A DNA stretch of 64,000 bases from Chamaecrista fasciculata (Eukaryota > Streptophyta > Magnoliopsida > Fabales > Fabaceae): contig QANZ01017532.1 of the NCBI GenBank assembly GCA_003254925.1, forward strand, positions 24,625 through 88,624, read 5' to 3'. The notes beneath the pieces are model-generated. The model was given only the letters and a program-made list of their open reading frames with translations. It was not told the origin of the DNA and did not search any database. Position numbers and translations under genes: made by a program. This document shows, one piece after another, positions 1-11,690 of this stretch (the first letter of the stretch is position 1; each line of letters begins with the position of its first letter).

Positions 1-1762
1 GGTCCTTGTAGTAAAAAGAAAATGCATAGAAATTCAAAGTTTCTAAACTATAAAATACACAACTTACACTTAAGCAAAAGTTGCTTGAATTTTTCATTCT
101 ATCCTATTAAATAAAGATATGACTGTAATAGTGTGAAATTTTCATTTAAAGTAACCCTGCCTTATAAAATCAAACATCTTTATTAAAATTGGAATTAGAT
201 CTCAAGTCCTTGAACATACTCCAAGGTCGAAGAAATGCAATAAAATAGATAACATACTTTAATTACATTAAATTGTTTAAATTTGGTCAAGCCAAAATTC
301 TTATCACAATGTTTTGCTCAAATCTCTGTAATTTTTTTTTTTCTTTTTCACAATTCAAATTTGCAAGGAATCAGTTGGCAGCAGTAGAATATGAACAAAC
401 AACAAGCTATAATAAGCATACAAAGACAAGTGACTAAACTTCTAACAATCAAATTCATGCAAAATTCTATAAGTAACAAATTTAACAATAGTATACAATG
501 ATTGGATTTATAAGACAAAAGTAGAAACTGCAAAAAGAAAAGAAAGTTTTATTTTCATATTCATTCAAGCATCTCATCAAACCATTCGCAAGCATACTTA
601 ACCAATTCCTATTCACATCAATTTCACAAACACACATACATATTGTTAATAAAATTTACACATCTCTTCCCATGAACCTACAATAAGATCCCTCTTGACC
701 CCGTTAACACATGGTTATAGCTTTAGCAATACAATTACACACAATTAATCATGGTTACACACACTCAAACTTACATAATTTCATTGGGACAGGACTTTGT
801 CAATTCAGCTTACTCATAACTAATAGCCTAGACATCCTTCATACAGTCTGACATACTATTTTAGAACTCAAACAACATGTCGCTATTTTTTTTATGAAAA
901 GTATTCACAGTAACATCTAAGTTCTCACTACTCCAATACTTTTTAAGGAAGCTAAAATCAGATCGTGGTGTACCAAATAGATTTTCTTACTCAACTTAGC
1001 ATCAAATGCAATAACATTACAAGATCACTACTAAATACACACAATTTTTAAATCCCAAGTATACATGTAACCCCTTTCACACCTATTCATAATAAACAAG
1101 AATTTAATTTCCATAACTTGTTTGCATTTTAAGCAATTATCATAAATACGAGTTCAAATATGTCAACATACATTAAACGTCTCCTTGTAAATTTTAATCA
1201 CACCATTAATATATCTTTTCACCACTCTGAATTAGGCAGCTAATACACACGTCAACAATCCTCATCCATCATGGAATATATTCATAGTACACCAAGTAGA
1301 ATACATTGAACAATAATCATTGCATTGAAACCTACTTCACTTATCATATTACCACAATCACAATTTCAATAGTACAATACCATTGAAGCCATCTAATAAA
1401 CCCGTCAATTATTCATTCTAACAACTCGATGAACAGTTATCTCTATCCCTACTACTAATAATCCAAACAAAACAATTCCTCTACTTAAGAGAACAAAAGT
1501 ATTAGCTGTTACCTAATAACAAATTATAAGACTTACTGAGAAATGAGTCCTTAAAGGTGGGACACAACTAGCACAATACTACTCCAAAGACGTAGAAGGT
1601 TCAAGAATTGATACGGAATGACACAAGACGTCCTATAAGGCCTCTCAAATGTTAGCTTATGTTGCTATTATGCCCGGGATTCATAGTAGCAACAAAAGTT
1701 AACACTGGAGGACACTTTGCTCCGTTAGACACAGTGACCTAACCAGGCTCTAATACCAACTT
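1..1762 (-). mobile_element. Internal region of LTR retrotransposon (partial)
   Basis: This stretch lies immediately inside the LTR at 1763-4170 on the minus strand, next to a primer-binding site, so it is the start of the element's internal region and the rest lies off the left edge. It is AT-rich and I see no gag-like reading frame or zinc knuckle in about 1.7 kb. Either the leader is unusually long or the element is a non-autonomous (LARD-type) derivative. The superfamily cannot be set without coding sequence. Confidence 0.6.
1747..1758 (-). other. Primer-binding site (tRNA-Met type)
   Basis: Read on the minus strand this is TGGTATTAGAGC, one base from the usual plant tRNA-iMet primer site TGGTATCAGAGC. 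It starts four bases after the LTR terminus, which is the correct position. It fixes the orientation of the element and shows the neighbouring LTR is a 5' LTR. Confidence 0.75.
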
Positions 1763-4170
1763 TGTCACGACCCCCTAACGGAATCCGTGACCAGCACAGA
1801 CCACAAGTGGAACCCTATGGCCTGTGAGCCTAACACATACCTCCATGACATAAATTCATAAATATTACTTCTGCATTAATTAATAATTCATTACTCATGC
1901 TTACAACTTTTCGTAAAATAAGCTTAACATTTCCCTGTCTGTAATTCTAACGGAGCAACACTAGAAGCGAATACATAAAACAATATATCAGAGTGAAGGT
2001 ATCCACATGAACAAGTGTGTGGAACTTCAGAAGGTCTAGACAACACTAGGAGATCGTTCGTGCAACCTGAAACTAAAAATGGTAAATAATAACGGGATGA
2101 GTCAAGAGACTCAGTGAGTAATCCAATCTATTCTAGTCTTGGAGGGCAAGGTATCTCCACCAGTTTTAAAATAATAATGCATGCACATAGTACAATCATA
2201 TTTCAAATACACATAAACAAGTCAAGCATCTTTATCATCACCTTTCATAATCGAAGTCATCATATAGTCACATATCAAAATACAGATCGTAATTCAAATG
2301 ATCATATAAATCACATACTTGAACATCCAATAAAAATTCCATAAATTCCAAATCTGTAATCGTTCAAAGTTATTTCGCAAATCTGAAATACATTTTTATC
2401 GTAAAACCCATGGGTGGCGCCCCCATTACTGGTGAGTGAGATCGAAGGTCCTGCAAAAGGCCTATCCCGCGAGAACGAGTAACTCCCCACCTCTAGGGTC
2501 GGAGGCAGTCTACTCGTGGCACGTCCCGGCCGAAATCCTAGAACCATGCCCACCTCACATCCTAGCCAACGGATGGGTGACTCCGGGACCGACAGCCTGG
2601 TTGGTACGTACCCAAAAGTCCCAACGACTCACCCACCAGCCAAAAACCATTTTTCAAATAACATCAAATCTCATTTTCATCATAATATTTGTCAAAATAG
2701 GATATCATACACTTAAGGCTCAAATAAGCTTTCCAAACATATTTCGTAAAAACTTAAACCTTGCCAAAAACAATATGCATCAAACATTTCACAGAGGCAT
2801 GATAAAATAAGTTCTAGAATAGAGAGGATACTCACCTGAAGGTCATGCACAATGACCTAAAATCCACTATTTAAAGTACTACCTCCAAACTTGAGGTAAA
2901 TGCGGAATACCTAAATTTGATAACAAACACATTCATCCTATTAGAATACTCTTAACATATAAACTTTACCAAGTGACATCTTACACATAACTAATATATT
3001 CCATAATCTTTCTCAAATTTCTACTTTATCTCCCATATCCATAACTTTGGCACTCCACCAAGTAAAAGACATCAATCTAACTTAGGAGAGCTTGGGTTAA
3101 TGTTTGGGAGCTTTAAACACTACTTTATTAATAACCATGTTGTCAAAAAGATTATATTAAGATTGAAAATCCACACTCTTTAGCATTAACCATAGTGTAA
3201 AAGTTCAACTATTAAATTTTAAATATAAGATCATAGTTTCAAGATCCTCTATAATTCATAAAAACCCTATTAGTTTAAGAAAATCATCAAAATCACCCAA
3301 AGGAACCAAAATGCAACTTTAAAGTTTTATACATGGTAATCAAGTTTCGAAATACACTCCCTAGATTCAAATCAATGCATTAGGACTCATTAAAAGCATC
3401 CAATGAGCTCATCTAAACCATTAATCTCAAGAAAACATGAAGATTAAGAGAGGAAAGGAATTCCTCAAAATGAACCATAATGTAGCAGAAATTTAGTATT
3501 AAAGCTAGAAAAATTGAACCCCAACAATGTTGGACCAAATAGGGGAAACAATGGTGAGAAGGGTTACTTAAGAGAGGAAAGGAAGAGGATGGCGGCGGCA
3601 CCACCGCCGCGGGAGGTCGTCGGCGTTGCAGACCGGCCGGTGGCTGACCGGCGAGCTGGTCTGTGACGGTGGTTGGCGGCGTTGGGCATGAGAAGAAGGA
3701 GGAGGGTGAAAAAAATGACGATGAAGGAAAATGAGAAGAATAGGGATCGTGTTATGCTTATGAGGAAAGTGGTTTGAAGCTTCTACAGAAAATATCATTG
3801 TAGTGCAAGACTTCTTAGGCTAAAATTATCATTTTAGCCCGAAAAAAACATATTAGTTACAAAATAGTCCCTTAAAACATGAAATTTTAAAAGTAGAATT
3901 TTTTCAACAAAACATATATTGTTGGATTGGTTGCGAAGAGTAAGTTTCAAATACAAAATTTAATTTCAAAAATTCTATCTCTATCTATTACCATTTCTTA
4001 CTCAAAAGTATTCTATTACAATGTCAAAATAAAAGTCAGAGAAAATTTTAAGTGATGTTTGCTCCCAAAATATAATCACAAGCTCAAAATGACTTCTAAC
4101 TACACTATATACTTCTATTTCAAATAAAATACTAAGTCCAATATTTTATATAATATTTTGGGGTATTACA
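1763..4170 (-). mobile_element. 5' LTR, about 2.4 kb
   Basis: On the minus strand the block opens with TGTAATACCCC and closes with GGGGGTCGTGACA, giving the TG...CA ends of a plant LTR, and is followed directly by a tRNA-Met-like primer site. A GC-rich stretch near 3590-3690 contrasts with the AT-rich remainder. Short reading frames inside it look like chance frames. The outer target duplication would begin at 4171 (aaaat) but its partner is off the window. A related terminus appears at 63604. Confidence 0.75.
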
Positions 4171-4426
4171 AAAATGCCTTTAAAAGTGAAGATAATTAAT
4201 TTTTTTCCTTTTTTTTAAAAAAAATGCAGTAAAGAGAAAAGAAGATTGTAACTTAGAAAATAATTTAGGGATTCAATTGTATATTTTACTCAAAACAAAT
4301 AGAGGAATATTGGGACCAAAAAACTAACAACATTGCAAATGAACAAAAATAATTTTTGTTTAATTAAATTAATATAAATTATATATATAATAATATATTT
4401 ATATATATATATATGAGAGAGAGAGA

Positions 4427-4459
<33 letters not shown>

Positions 4460-5180
4460 NATGAGATGACAGTCCAACCAAACACCGAACCATTACTGTT
4501 CATCTAATTCTGAAATGAGATGAGATTATGTTTAAGGAGTTCCCAAACAGGCTCGAAGTTAAAGATATAAATTTTGTTAAAAAAATATTTTTTAAATTTC
4601 TTGTTTTTTGGGACAATTTTGAAAGTAACTTTCTTTTCTGGGAAAAACAATGATTTTAGCCCTCAAAACCCCTGAGCTAGAATTACCATTTTGCCCCCCA
4701 ATTCTCACAAATTCCAAAATAACCCCATCAGCCTTATATGCAATGTTGTCGAGATCGAAATCTTACTGAAGATCGAAAAATGTATAAAATAGATTGAATC
4801 GTAAGATCGCATCGTAGATCATAAGATCCTACAACCTTAAAAATACATTAATATATATATATATATTTATATATATATAAAGTAACATAATATATTATAA
4901 ATATCTATCCATAAAGTTTATTCATAAAAATAAATAATTAATATTCATACATAATATGTTTATCACTCATAGGGATGATTATAATATCCATACCCAAACG
5001 GGACCTTGAAATTTACCCTATGGGTATATGTCTAGACCCGGACTCATCCTTAATGGGTCTGGGTCTAGGCCTGGGTATGGTGGTACCCTACCCATATACC
5101 CATTAGTAATAATAAATATATTTATATATATAAAAAATATAATACTTTAACACTTTTTATTGAAAAAATATTAAAGTTTT
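4171..5180. other. AT-rich intergenic DNA
   Basis: I see no gene here. The stretch holds the compound microsatellite, further TA-rich runs near 4850-4880, and a degenerate tract rich in ACCC and GGGT words around 4985-5100. Confidence 0.6.
4398..4459. repeat. Compound microsatellite TA-GA-GT
   Basis: Consecutive TA, GA and GT dinucleotide runs end at an ambiguous base (N at 4460), so the true repeat length was probably not resolved in the assembly. Confidence 0.9.
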
Positions 5181-5300
5181 GGGTAAATTACACTTTGGTA
5201 CCCTGAGGTTTGACCCTATTTCACTTTGGTACCCTGTGGTTTGCAACCTGACACTTTGGTACCCTGAGGCTTGGACCTTTAACACATTGGTACCCTCTAA
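5181..5300. repeat. One arm of a GGGTAAATTACACTTTGG fold-back MITE
   Basis: The stretch carries three tandem variants of CACTTTGGTACCCTG followed by a fourth diverged one. It matches the left arm of the complete fold-back element at 48232-48660. No matching inverted arm was found downstream before the next features, so this is a half element, or one end of a larger unit containing the GRF gene that lies 0.5 kb away. Confidence 0.65.
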
Positions 5301-5824
5301 ACGTTTTCTGTCAAAATTTGACAGAGCTTTGTCACTTGCATCGCACGTGTTAATTTTTTAAACCAAATTCATACTTATTTCCCAAACACATTTGTCTCAC
5401 TTTCACCTAATCAAATCGCTATTCAACCAAAATTCTCTTCATCTTCGTCGCAAAATCAAAACTCTTGCTCAATTTGATATCTCTCTCTCAACTCTTCACT
5501 CAACTCTCTCAGATCTCTCCAACACAACCAAAATCGCTCTTCTCTCTTCATCTTCCTCGAAATCTCTCTCTCTCAACTCTCTCTTCTGTGCGTCGCGTCG
5601 AACAAAACCGGTTTGTCTTCTCTTCATCTTCATCTTCGTCGAACAAAATCGCGTCGAACAAAATCTCTTCATCTTCATCTTCGTCAAACAAAATGTCTCT
5701 CTCTCAACTCTATCTTCTTTGCATCGAACCCTAAGATCAAGAACTCTCTTCTCCGAAATTTGTCTGTGACGAATGTTCTCACAGAAACCCTAATCTCACA
5801 GAAACCCTTCAACTCATTTCTACT
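5301..5824. other. TC-rich leader before the GRF gene
   Basis: Low-complexity TCTTCATC and CTCTC repeats fill this stretch. The open frames on both strands are a by-product of that composition. It may serve as promoter and 5' UTR of the gene at 5825. Confidence 0.4.
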
Positions 5825-6976
5825 ATGTCTAGTTTCTCAAATTCGTCGGCATCTCCATCAAACGAAGCTGTTGGACAAAGAACTCGGTGCTATTGTGGTG
5901 GTTATGCTGTTATGCGTACGTCTTGGCAACTTGGAAGCTTCGGAAGGCGTTTTACGACATGCCCAGAGTATCAGGTATGCCCAATCCGTGATTTGAGAAT
6001 TTGTGATGGCAATTTCTGGTGTTAATTGTTAAGAAAAATCCTGTGATTCTTGATAATTTTCTATCCTGGTGATTCTCTGTGATTCTGTTTAAATGATGAA
6101 GATGTATCTAATAATGAATTTGTTGGGGCTGTATTTTGTCTTGATACCAATAATGATTCTGTTTAAATGATTTTGTTTAAATGAAGATGTATCTGTTTAA
6201 ATGATTCTGTTAATTTTTTGTCTTGATACCAATAATGAATTATGTATCTAATAATGATTCTTGTTGTTTGGTTTTTTTCATTTCTGGTTTAAATCTATGT
6301 ATATGGGTTTTTCTACTGCTAAATTCTAATCATGTTTATTTGTAAGTAATGTTTGATGTAGCTCTCATTAATGAACATAACATCACTAATTTTTTCATTT
6401 CCCTTTTGGAATGAGTTGGCAAAAGGTTATACACAGTTAATTTCAAATTGTGAAATAAGGAAGACATTGTTTTGTCAAAGGTTTCATCTGAGACCTTGAA
6501 AAATTTTTAATTATTCCTTTGGCAATATTATTCTACAAGAATCAGTACCTTTTGCCAATTTCCAGTAATTCTATATATTTTGTGTGTTAAATCTTGTAGG
6601 CTTCTTGCATTTGCAGGTTTAATTTACTCTAAAAAGAATTATGTATCTAATTTATACATTTAGAGGCCTCTTATTTTTTTAGAATGATGAATGGTCTTTG
6701 TTGTCATTGTGGACTTTGTTTTTTCAGCCAAATTAATGTGGCTACTTTAAATGGTTTGATGAGAGAGTATGTGAACGAGGTATAGAAGTTGGCATTAAGG
6801 TGCTGGAGAAAATTGACAAACTTAAAGCTGAAATTGGCAAACTTGAAGCTGAAAATACCAAACTTGAAGCTATAAATGCCAAACTTGAGAAGGAAGAAGG
6901 GATGACTTCAAGAGCTGAAGATGAAATGGTTTTAGTTAAATATGAGAATATGAAGTTGGCTGAAGAAGCGATGTAG
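5825..6976 (+). pseudogene. Small GRF zinc-finger / coiled-coil protein, broken
   Basis: Two exons fit. Exon 1 (5825-5974, 50 codons) has a Ser-rich start, then RCYCGG, RTSW and GRRFTTCPEYQ, which are the first half of a plant GRF-type zinc finger. A GT donor follows at 5975. Exon 2 begins after the acceptor at 6727 and reads CGYFKWFDERVCERG, the second half of the finger. A heptad-like segment with repeated KLEA and KLKAE words then predicts a coiled coil up to the TAG at 6976. All three cysteine positions expected across the junction are present. However, the third codon of exon 2 (6734-6736) is TAA where a sense codon is expected, so the product would stop inside the finger. Short GRF proteins of this design are common in plants and are often carried by transposons; their function is poorly known. 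Alternative splicing around the stop is possible but no better acceptor is visible. Confidence 0.6.
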
Positions 6977-8269
6977 TGTAGAAGAAGAGAAAAGATTGCG
7001 GTTAAAATTGCACTTGGATCATGGTTGTTGTTTGTAATTGCTCTACTAATCAATAATTTAAGTGGAAAAATGCCAAAAAATGGCTACTATTTACCTTGAT
7101 GTAGTTAGTACCTTGATGTAGATTGTTGTTTGTAATGAATTGAAAAATTGACAACAAATATCTAGGATGATGGTTTGTGTAGTGAAGGTTAATTAAGTAG
7201 AGTGTTGTCTGGACCCTTTCTTGACTATAATTAAATAGATTGTTAGATGGTTTGTGAAGTTAGCTTTATTTCAATTTCATTTTAATTGCATTCAGCACTA
7301 TCAAAATTATTATAAACTACTTGTTTCTCCCAAGTATACTGATGCTTGCCTTTGCCTCTAAACTAAATAACCAAGCATCATGGAAGCTGAGCTTGCAACA
7401 TACAATATATCAAGGGAGAAAATATACTAATGACACATATATTGGGGAGAAGCCTTAGATAGTGCTTTAACTTTTCTCATATCTCTATGATCACACGCAA
7501 GTATCCCACTAATAAAGATCACCATCACATAAGACTATAAGAAAAGGAAGGTGGTCAATGTAAGGACAAGGGTTGAATTCTTTCAACCAGACAAGAAAAA
7601 CAATTCTTTAGGCAAAAGAATTATGTATTACTCTTTTGAACAAATATCACATGACTCACATCACACTATTCACTTCACCAGCCAAAGAATCCAAGCACGT
7701 CCTCTGAACAATGTGCTAGCATATCAAACTTGTCCATTAGTCAGCACAATCTAGCTGCCCAAAAGCCTTTCCAAATTATATTGAATTCACTATCAAATCA
7801 TTAAGCATACCACCTGTCACATACAGAAAATCCCTTCAACAAATCAGACAGATCAGAATGGTTTTGTTAGCTCTCTTCCTTGCACCAAATTCCTCATAAC
7901 CCCAAAGCCACATTAATATTTCGGCTTGAACTTCACCATAAGGCATAAGCTATAACTAGAACTATTGTGAATGCTATCTGTACATAAGTGTGGGTTTTAT
8001 CTGTAATCAAAGTATATCAAGATCCCTTGCATAATTTCTCATGGAAAATGAAAAGTTTAAGGCTGTTATCAACCAAAAAGTGCTGCTATTACATTAAAAT
8101 ATGCTTCTGTCACAACTTTCACTGTTATCAACCACTTGTAATATCTATTTGCACAACTTCGCTGATTCAACTTCATAAAATGATAATACTCAGAAAATTG
8201 CAACTCAAGATACATAATTTTAAGAGTCTCCGAGCATCTCTAAATTAACTTCACAAACTGAAATAGTAG
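6977..8269. other. Non-coding AT-rich stretch
   Basis: No convincing reading frame, splice pattern or element terminus is visible. The few short frames have no family signature. Confidence 0.5.
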
Positions 8270-9049
8270 TCATTGCATCCAAAAAATGAAACTTAAGCTA
8301 TTAATCAAACACAAACTCTGTATTTGATCTTCAATCCCAAAATAAAGTAAGTCCCAAAATAAAGTAAGTCCTATCCCAAAATAGTTATATACCAAAATAT
8401 CTCCAATTGGTTTATATACGCCCAAAATAAAGTAACTCCCAAAACAGTCTACAACAATCTCAGGTTCTTCAGGTTTTTGTTCTTGAATGGTGAATTGCTT
8501 CGAGTGATGGGACCACTCGGGACCACTCTTCAAAGGACTATTGCTTCGTGTGTTGGGTCCCATGCCTCCACCCCTTGATGATCCTTGACCTGAACTTCCA
8601 CTTTGCTGCAGGGGCTGACTACTTGATACCTTTCTCTAAATAGGGAATGGTTTCAAAGTAAGTGTAAAATTGCATTTATAGTAACCTTCAAAAAAGGGAG
8701 GATTAACAAACCTTGAATGGAATTTTTTCACATTGTTTTGTTGGCTGACTAACCGATATAGGAGCCTAAAAATTATAATTAGCACAAACATAAGTCACAA
8801 TTAGCCTGACAGCTACAACTCACTTTCAATATAAACTAGTAATATAGGAAATTACTGCAATGATACCTTGGATTGTGGATTTTTTCCTGTTCTCCTCCCA
8901 TGAATGTCCTTCGGTTGTGGTGGCATAGAGTTACTAGGCTTCTGCTTCTTTGGTGCAATTTTTTGTTGTTGACTCCAAGATGTAGTGGCAGTGGCACCAA
9001 CACTAGCAGAAACAGAAGCAGTGGCACTGATCAACCCAAAAGTGAACAA
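8270..9049 (-). CDS. 3' exons of an unrecognised, possibly MULE-linked gene
   Basis: Three minus-strand blocks join in phase 0 across canonical introns: 9049-8867 (61 codons), 8765-8712 (18 codons) and 8635-8270 (ending at a stop). The first block is rich in Ala, Ser and Thr, then basic, with words such as QQQKIAPKKQK and HGRRTGKNPQSK. The second contains QPTKQCEKIPFK. The third has SGSSGQGSSRGGG and then QEQKPEEPEIVVDCFG. Low-complexity basic/Ser tails with glycine-rich stretches often follow the zinc knuckle in plant MULE transposases, but no SWIM or knuckle motif is present here, so that link is inference. The upstream exons are not found. The splice agreement is the main reason to think this was a gene rather than chance. 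Confidence 0.35.
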
Positions 9050-9299
9050 GTTGTTTGGCCTTCTTTTGGTATGTTTATAATAATAATATATTAGAATTAG
9101 ACCAATTAATATGCTAAGGGCAACACGAAGGTATGGTGAAATAAAGTGGATAAAATAAGTTAATTAGCGTTATTTATTGTATTTTATAAATAGGTGCTAC
9201 TTAATGGTTTATTCAGTGTTTCAGATATCCAAACAGGGCTAAACCAAGAAGGAAATATTCGAATATTCTAGTAGATCGCGTTGAGCAAAGAATATTTCA

Positions 9300-9573
9300 G
9301 CGCCGCCACGTGAGCCGCCGGCTCAAACACGGAATTCACATGGCTCAGGAATATCTTGGAATATGACGTCAGCAGATAAGCTTCAAAAGACTTTGGATCT
9401 GCGCCGCCTCTTTGAGCCAGCAGCTCAGATTGGAAATCTCGCGGCTCAGAATATTCAGAAGCAGTAGAGTATGTTTTGCACGGCCACGATTCAAGATACG
9501 AAGATATAATCGAAATATCGCAGATATTTCGCTGCGCCGTTACTTTGGGCCGACGGCTCAGCCCACGGCTCAG
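9300..9573. promoter_or_regulatory. Three-module dyad repeat, promoter-like
   Basis: Three related modules start at 9300, 9401 and 9534. Each opens with GCGCCG, then has an imperfect palindrome of the form TGAGCC-N3-GGCTCA (variants at about 9310, 9412 and 9545), then a lone half-site GGCTCAG. A TGACGTCA palindrome (bZIP/TGA type) sits at 9364-9371 between the first two modules. The block is GC-rich within AT-rich surroundings and ends about 50 bp before a TATA box, so a transcriptional control role is likely. It could be the promoter of an LTR element or of an integrated pararetrovirus, but no coding sequence confirms either. Confidence 0.5.
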
Positions 9574-9620
9574 ATACGATTTTCTCCCCTCGACTTGCAG
9601 ATCAAACATACTACTCCACA

Positions 9621-9630
9621 CTATAAATAG
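9621..9630 (+). promoter_or_regulatory. TATA box candidate
   Basis: CTATAAATAG lies just downstream of the repeated dyad modules and is followed by a CT/CA-rich stretch typical of plant transcription starts. No gene is recognised downstream. Confidence 0.5.
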
Positions 9631-10523
9631 AGGTCGTCATTCTACACTCAAAGCACTCCAGATCGCTCCAATTCTCTCTTTAGAATATAATAGTTCTCAT
9701 CTTAGAGCATGAGTAACTAAACAGGTAGATACTTGAGAAATGCCTCATGGATGTGGCTTGAGTTCACCATGTTTCTTTATTAAGTCCAGATGTTGATGTT
9801 GCATTTATGAGGTATGACTAACTCTTTCAAGTGTACTTGTTAAAGTTTGTTATATATAAGTAGTAGATCATATTTTTGTTAAAGTAATGGGACCTTGACA
9901 TTCCCGGAGTCTGTCTCTCTCACGATTAACGAAGTAGCTCTTTAGGGTTTGCTAAAGGGTGGTTTACAATATCTTATTTTCATATTAGGAGTGCCTTGAT
10001 ATTTATATATGTTTGTTTATTTTCCGATGTGACAATAATATAGATTGTCCCAAAGAGCTTTGGGAAATAGCTCATGAATCCAGTCTTCGATGAGTTACCA
10101 ATCCTAACTTGTACCCTCTCTATTGTTTTATTGATTGTGTTTTGAATGCATGTTCTAACATAGAAAAGTAATTTCATATTTATTATCTAAACTTTATAAT
10201 GAATGAACCATGATAGTCCATCTTTAGAGTTTTCTCTCAAGTATTGTTTTGACTCATTAAGATATATTAAATCGTGACAACCCTCAAGAATAGAAGTTAT
10301 AACCTTCGTCACAATTCTTCTTACCTCATCACATTGAGTTCCGCGAGAGTTCGACCTTGGGTGCGCATCTATACTATATTTTAATAAATATAGTAATACT
10401 TGGAAGGCTCGGGTATTATTAATTTGACGTGTTTGACACCTTACGACGGGTGTCCGCATCAGGCACCATCAGTATCAGCAGCAATATCAGCGTGAAACCG
10501 AGAATGCACGTGAGAAAAAGTAC
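9631..10523. other. Unassigned stretch downstream of promoter-like block
   Basis: No recognised gene. A short hairpin (ACACCTTACGACGGGTGT) lies around 10436-10453. Frames on either strand lack family signatures. Confidence 0.4.
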
Positions 10524-11138
10524 TTACAAGTATTTAAATAACCAACAAAACAGACGAAGCAAAATAAACACTAATACCTTTTGCTTCTTCAATCTCATCC
10601 TCTTTTGATAGTTTGTTTCACCAGTGATCGAGGACTTACAAGATCTCGAATTGTGTCCCACTTTGTGACACTTTCCACAATGTATAGGGGTTGATCTGCG
10701 GCTAAGTGAGTATTGGTTTCGTGGTTCATCTGGTGCTCTTTTCCTCAACTTCTTCGGTCTCCCTAGAGGTCTTAGAATAACAGGAGGAGATAGTTTAGGA
10801 TCTTTGGACTTTACCCATAAGTCTTCCCCTGGCATGAGTTTCATTATCTCAACATATGCCTTCATATAAGTGCCCATGGTATAACACTCATGTATAAATG
10901 CTTCAGGTTTTCGCATGCTGCAATGGATAGCAGACACTGCATGCTTACAAGGTATCCCTATAAGTCCCCACAGCCTACAACTACATTCTTTCTTGACCAA
11001 GTCAACAACATGACGGTCATCATTGGAATTAAATTCGTAAATTAACCTTCCCGCAGGGCTTTCAGTATAATGTCTAGCATCGTTCCTGATCCTTTCTAAT
11101 CTATCTAAAATATTGGGACAATACGGACCACTGAACCT
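10524..11138 (-). pseudogene. MULE (MuDR-type) transposase, C-terminal fragment
   Basis: About 200 codons on the minus strand match the end of a Mutator-like transposase. A SWIM zinc finger reads ECSCRLWGLIGIPCKHAV, with C-x-C and C-x-H ligands. It is followed by the usual YMKAYVEIMKLMPGEDLW stretch, a GRPKKLRKR basic segment, and a CX2CX4HX4C knuckle (CGKCHKVGHNSRSC). The catalytic half is missing because the frame is cut exactly where the CACTA element begins at 11139. No matching continuation is visible beyond the far end of the CACTA element at 17632. The fragment cannot make active transposase. Confidence 0.85.
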
Positions 11139-11155
11139 CACTACGAAAAAATACG

Positions 11156-11690
11156 TGTTTAGCGACGGTTATTTTGCGACGGTTTACAAAAGCGTTAAAT
11201 CATGTAACCGTTATATGTAACTGTCGTGAAAATTAACCATCGTTATTTTATTTAATTTTTCTATGGTTATATGTAACCGTCGTTAAATCATCATGGATTT
11301 GCAACGGTTTCACATAAACCGTTGCAAACTGTGATGATTTGGTGACGGTTATTCTGTACCGTTGCTATGCCATTTAGAATTGCAACGGTTAATTGAAAAC
11401 CGTTGCTAAACCAAATTGAATAGCTACGGTTAAATATAACTGTCGCCATGTTGATTTGGAATCGCAACGTTTAAAATAAAATCGTTGCTAAACTAAATTG
11501 AATAGCATCGGTTATTTTTAACCGTCGCCATATTGATTTGGATACGCAACGGTTTTTTGTAAACCGTTGCTATGCCAAATTGAATAGCAACGGTTATTTG
11601 TAAACGGTCGGTTATTTGTAAATCGTCTCTAAGCCAAATTCATTTGCAAATTGTATTTGGAATTGTAACGGTTTTATTATAACCATTGCA
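11156..11690. repeat. Left subterminal repeat array of CACTA element
   Basis: More than a dozen copies of GCRACGGTT occur here in both orientations, often as facing pairs that make small hairpins. In En/Spm such arrays bind TNPA and bring the two ends together. Confidence 0.85.

Noticed and set aside
5392-5769. Serine/leucine-rich open frames on both strands
   Set aside because: They follow from the TCTTCATC low-complexity tract; no start context, domain or codon bias.
9268-9712. Overlapping frames across the GC-rich block
   Set aside because: Frames exist on both strands because the block has few stops; the repeated palindromes and TATA box fit a promoter better.
11156-11690. CRISPR-like regularly spaced repeats
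   Set aside because: Units are short, occur in both orientations with irregular spacing, and sit directly inside a CACTA terminus; the genome is a plant.
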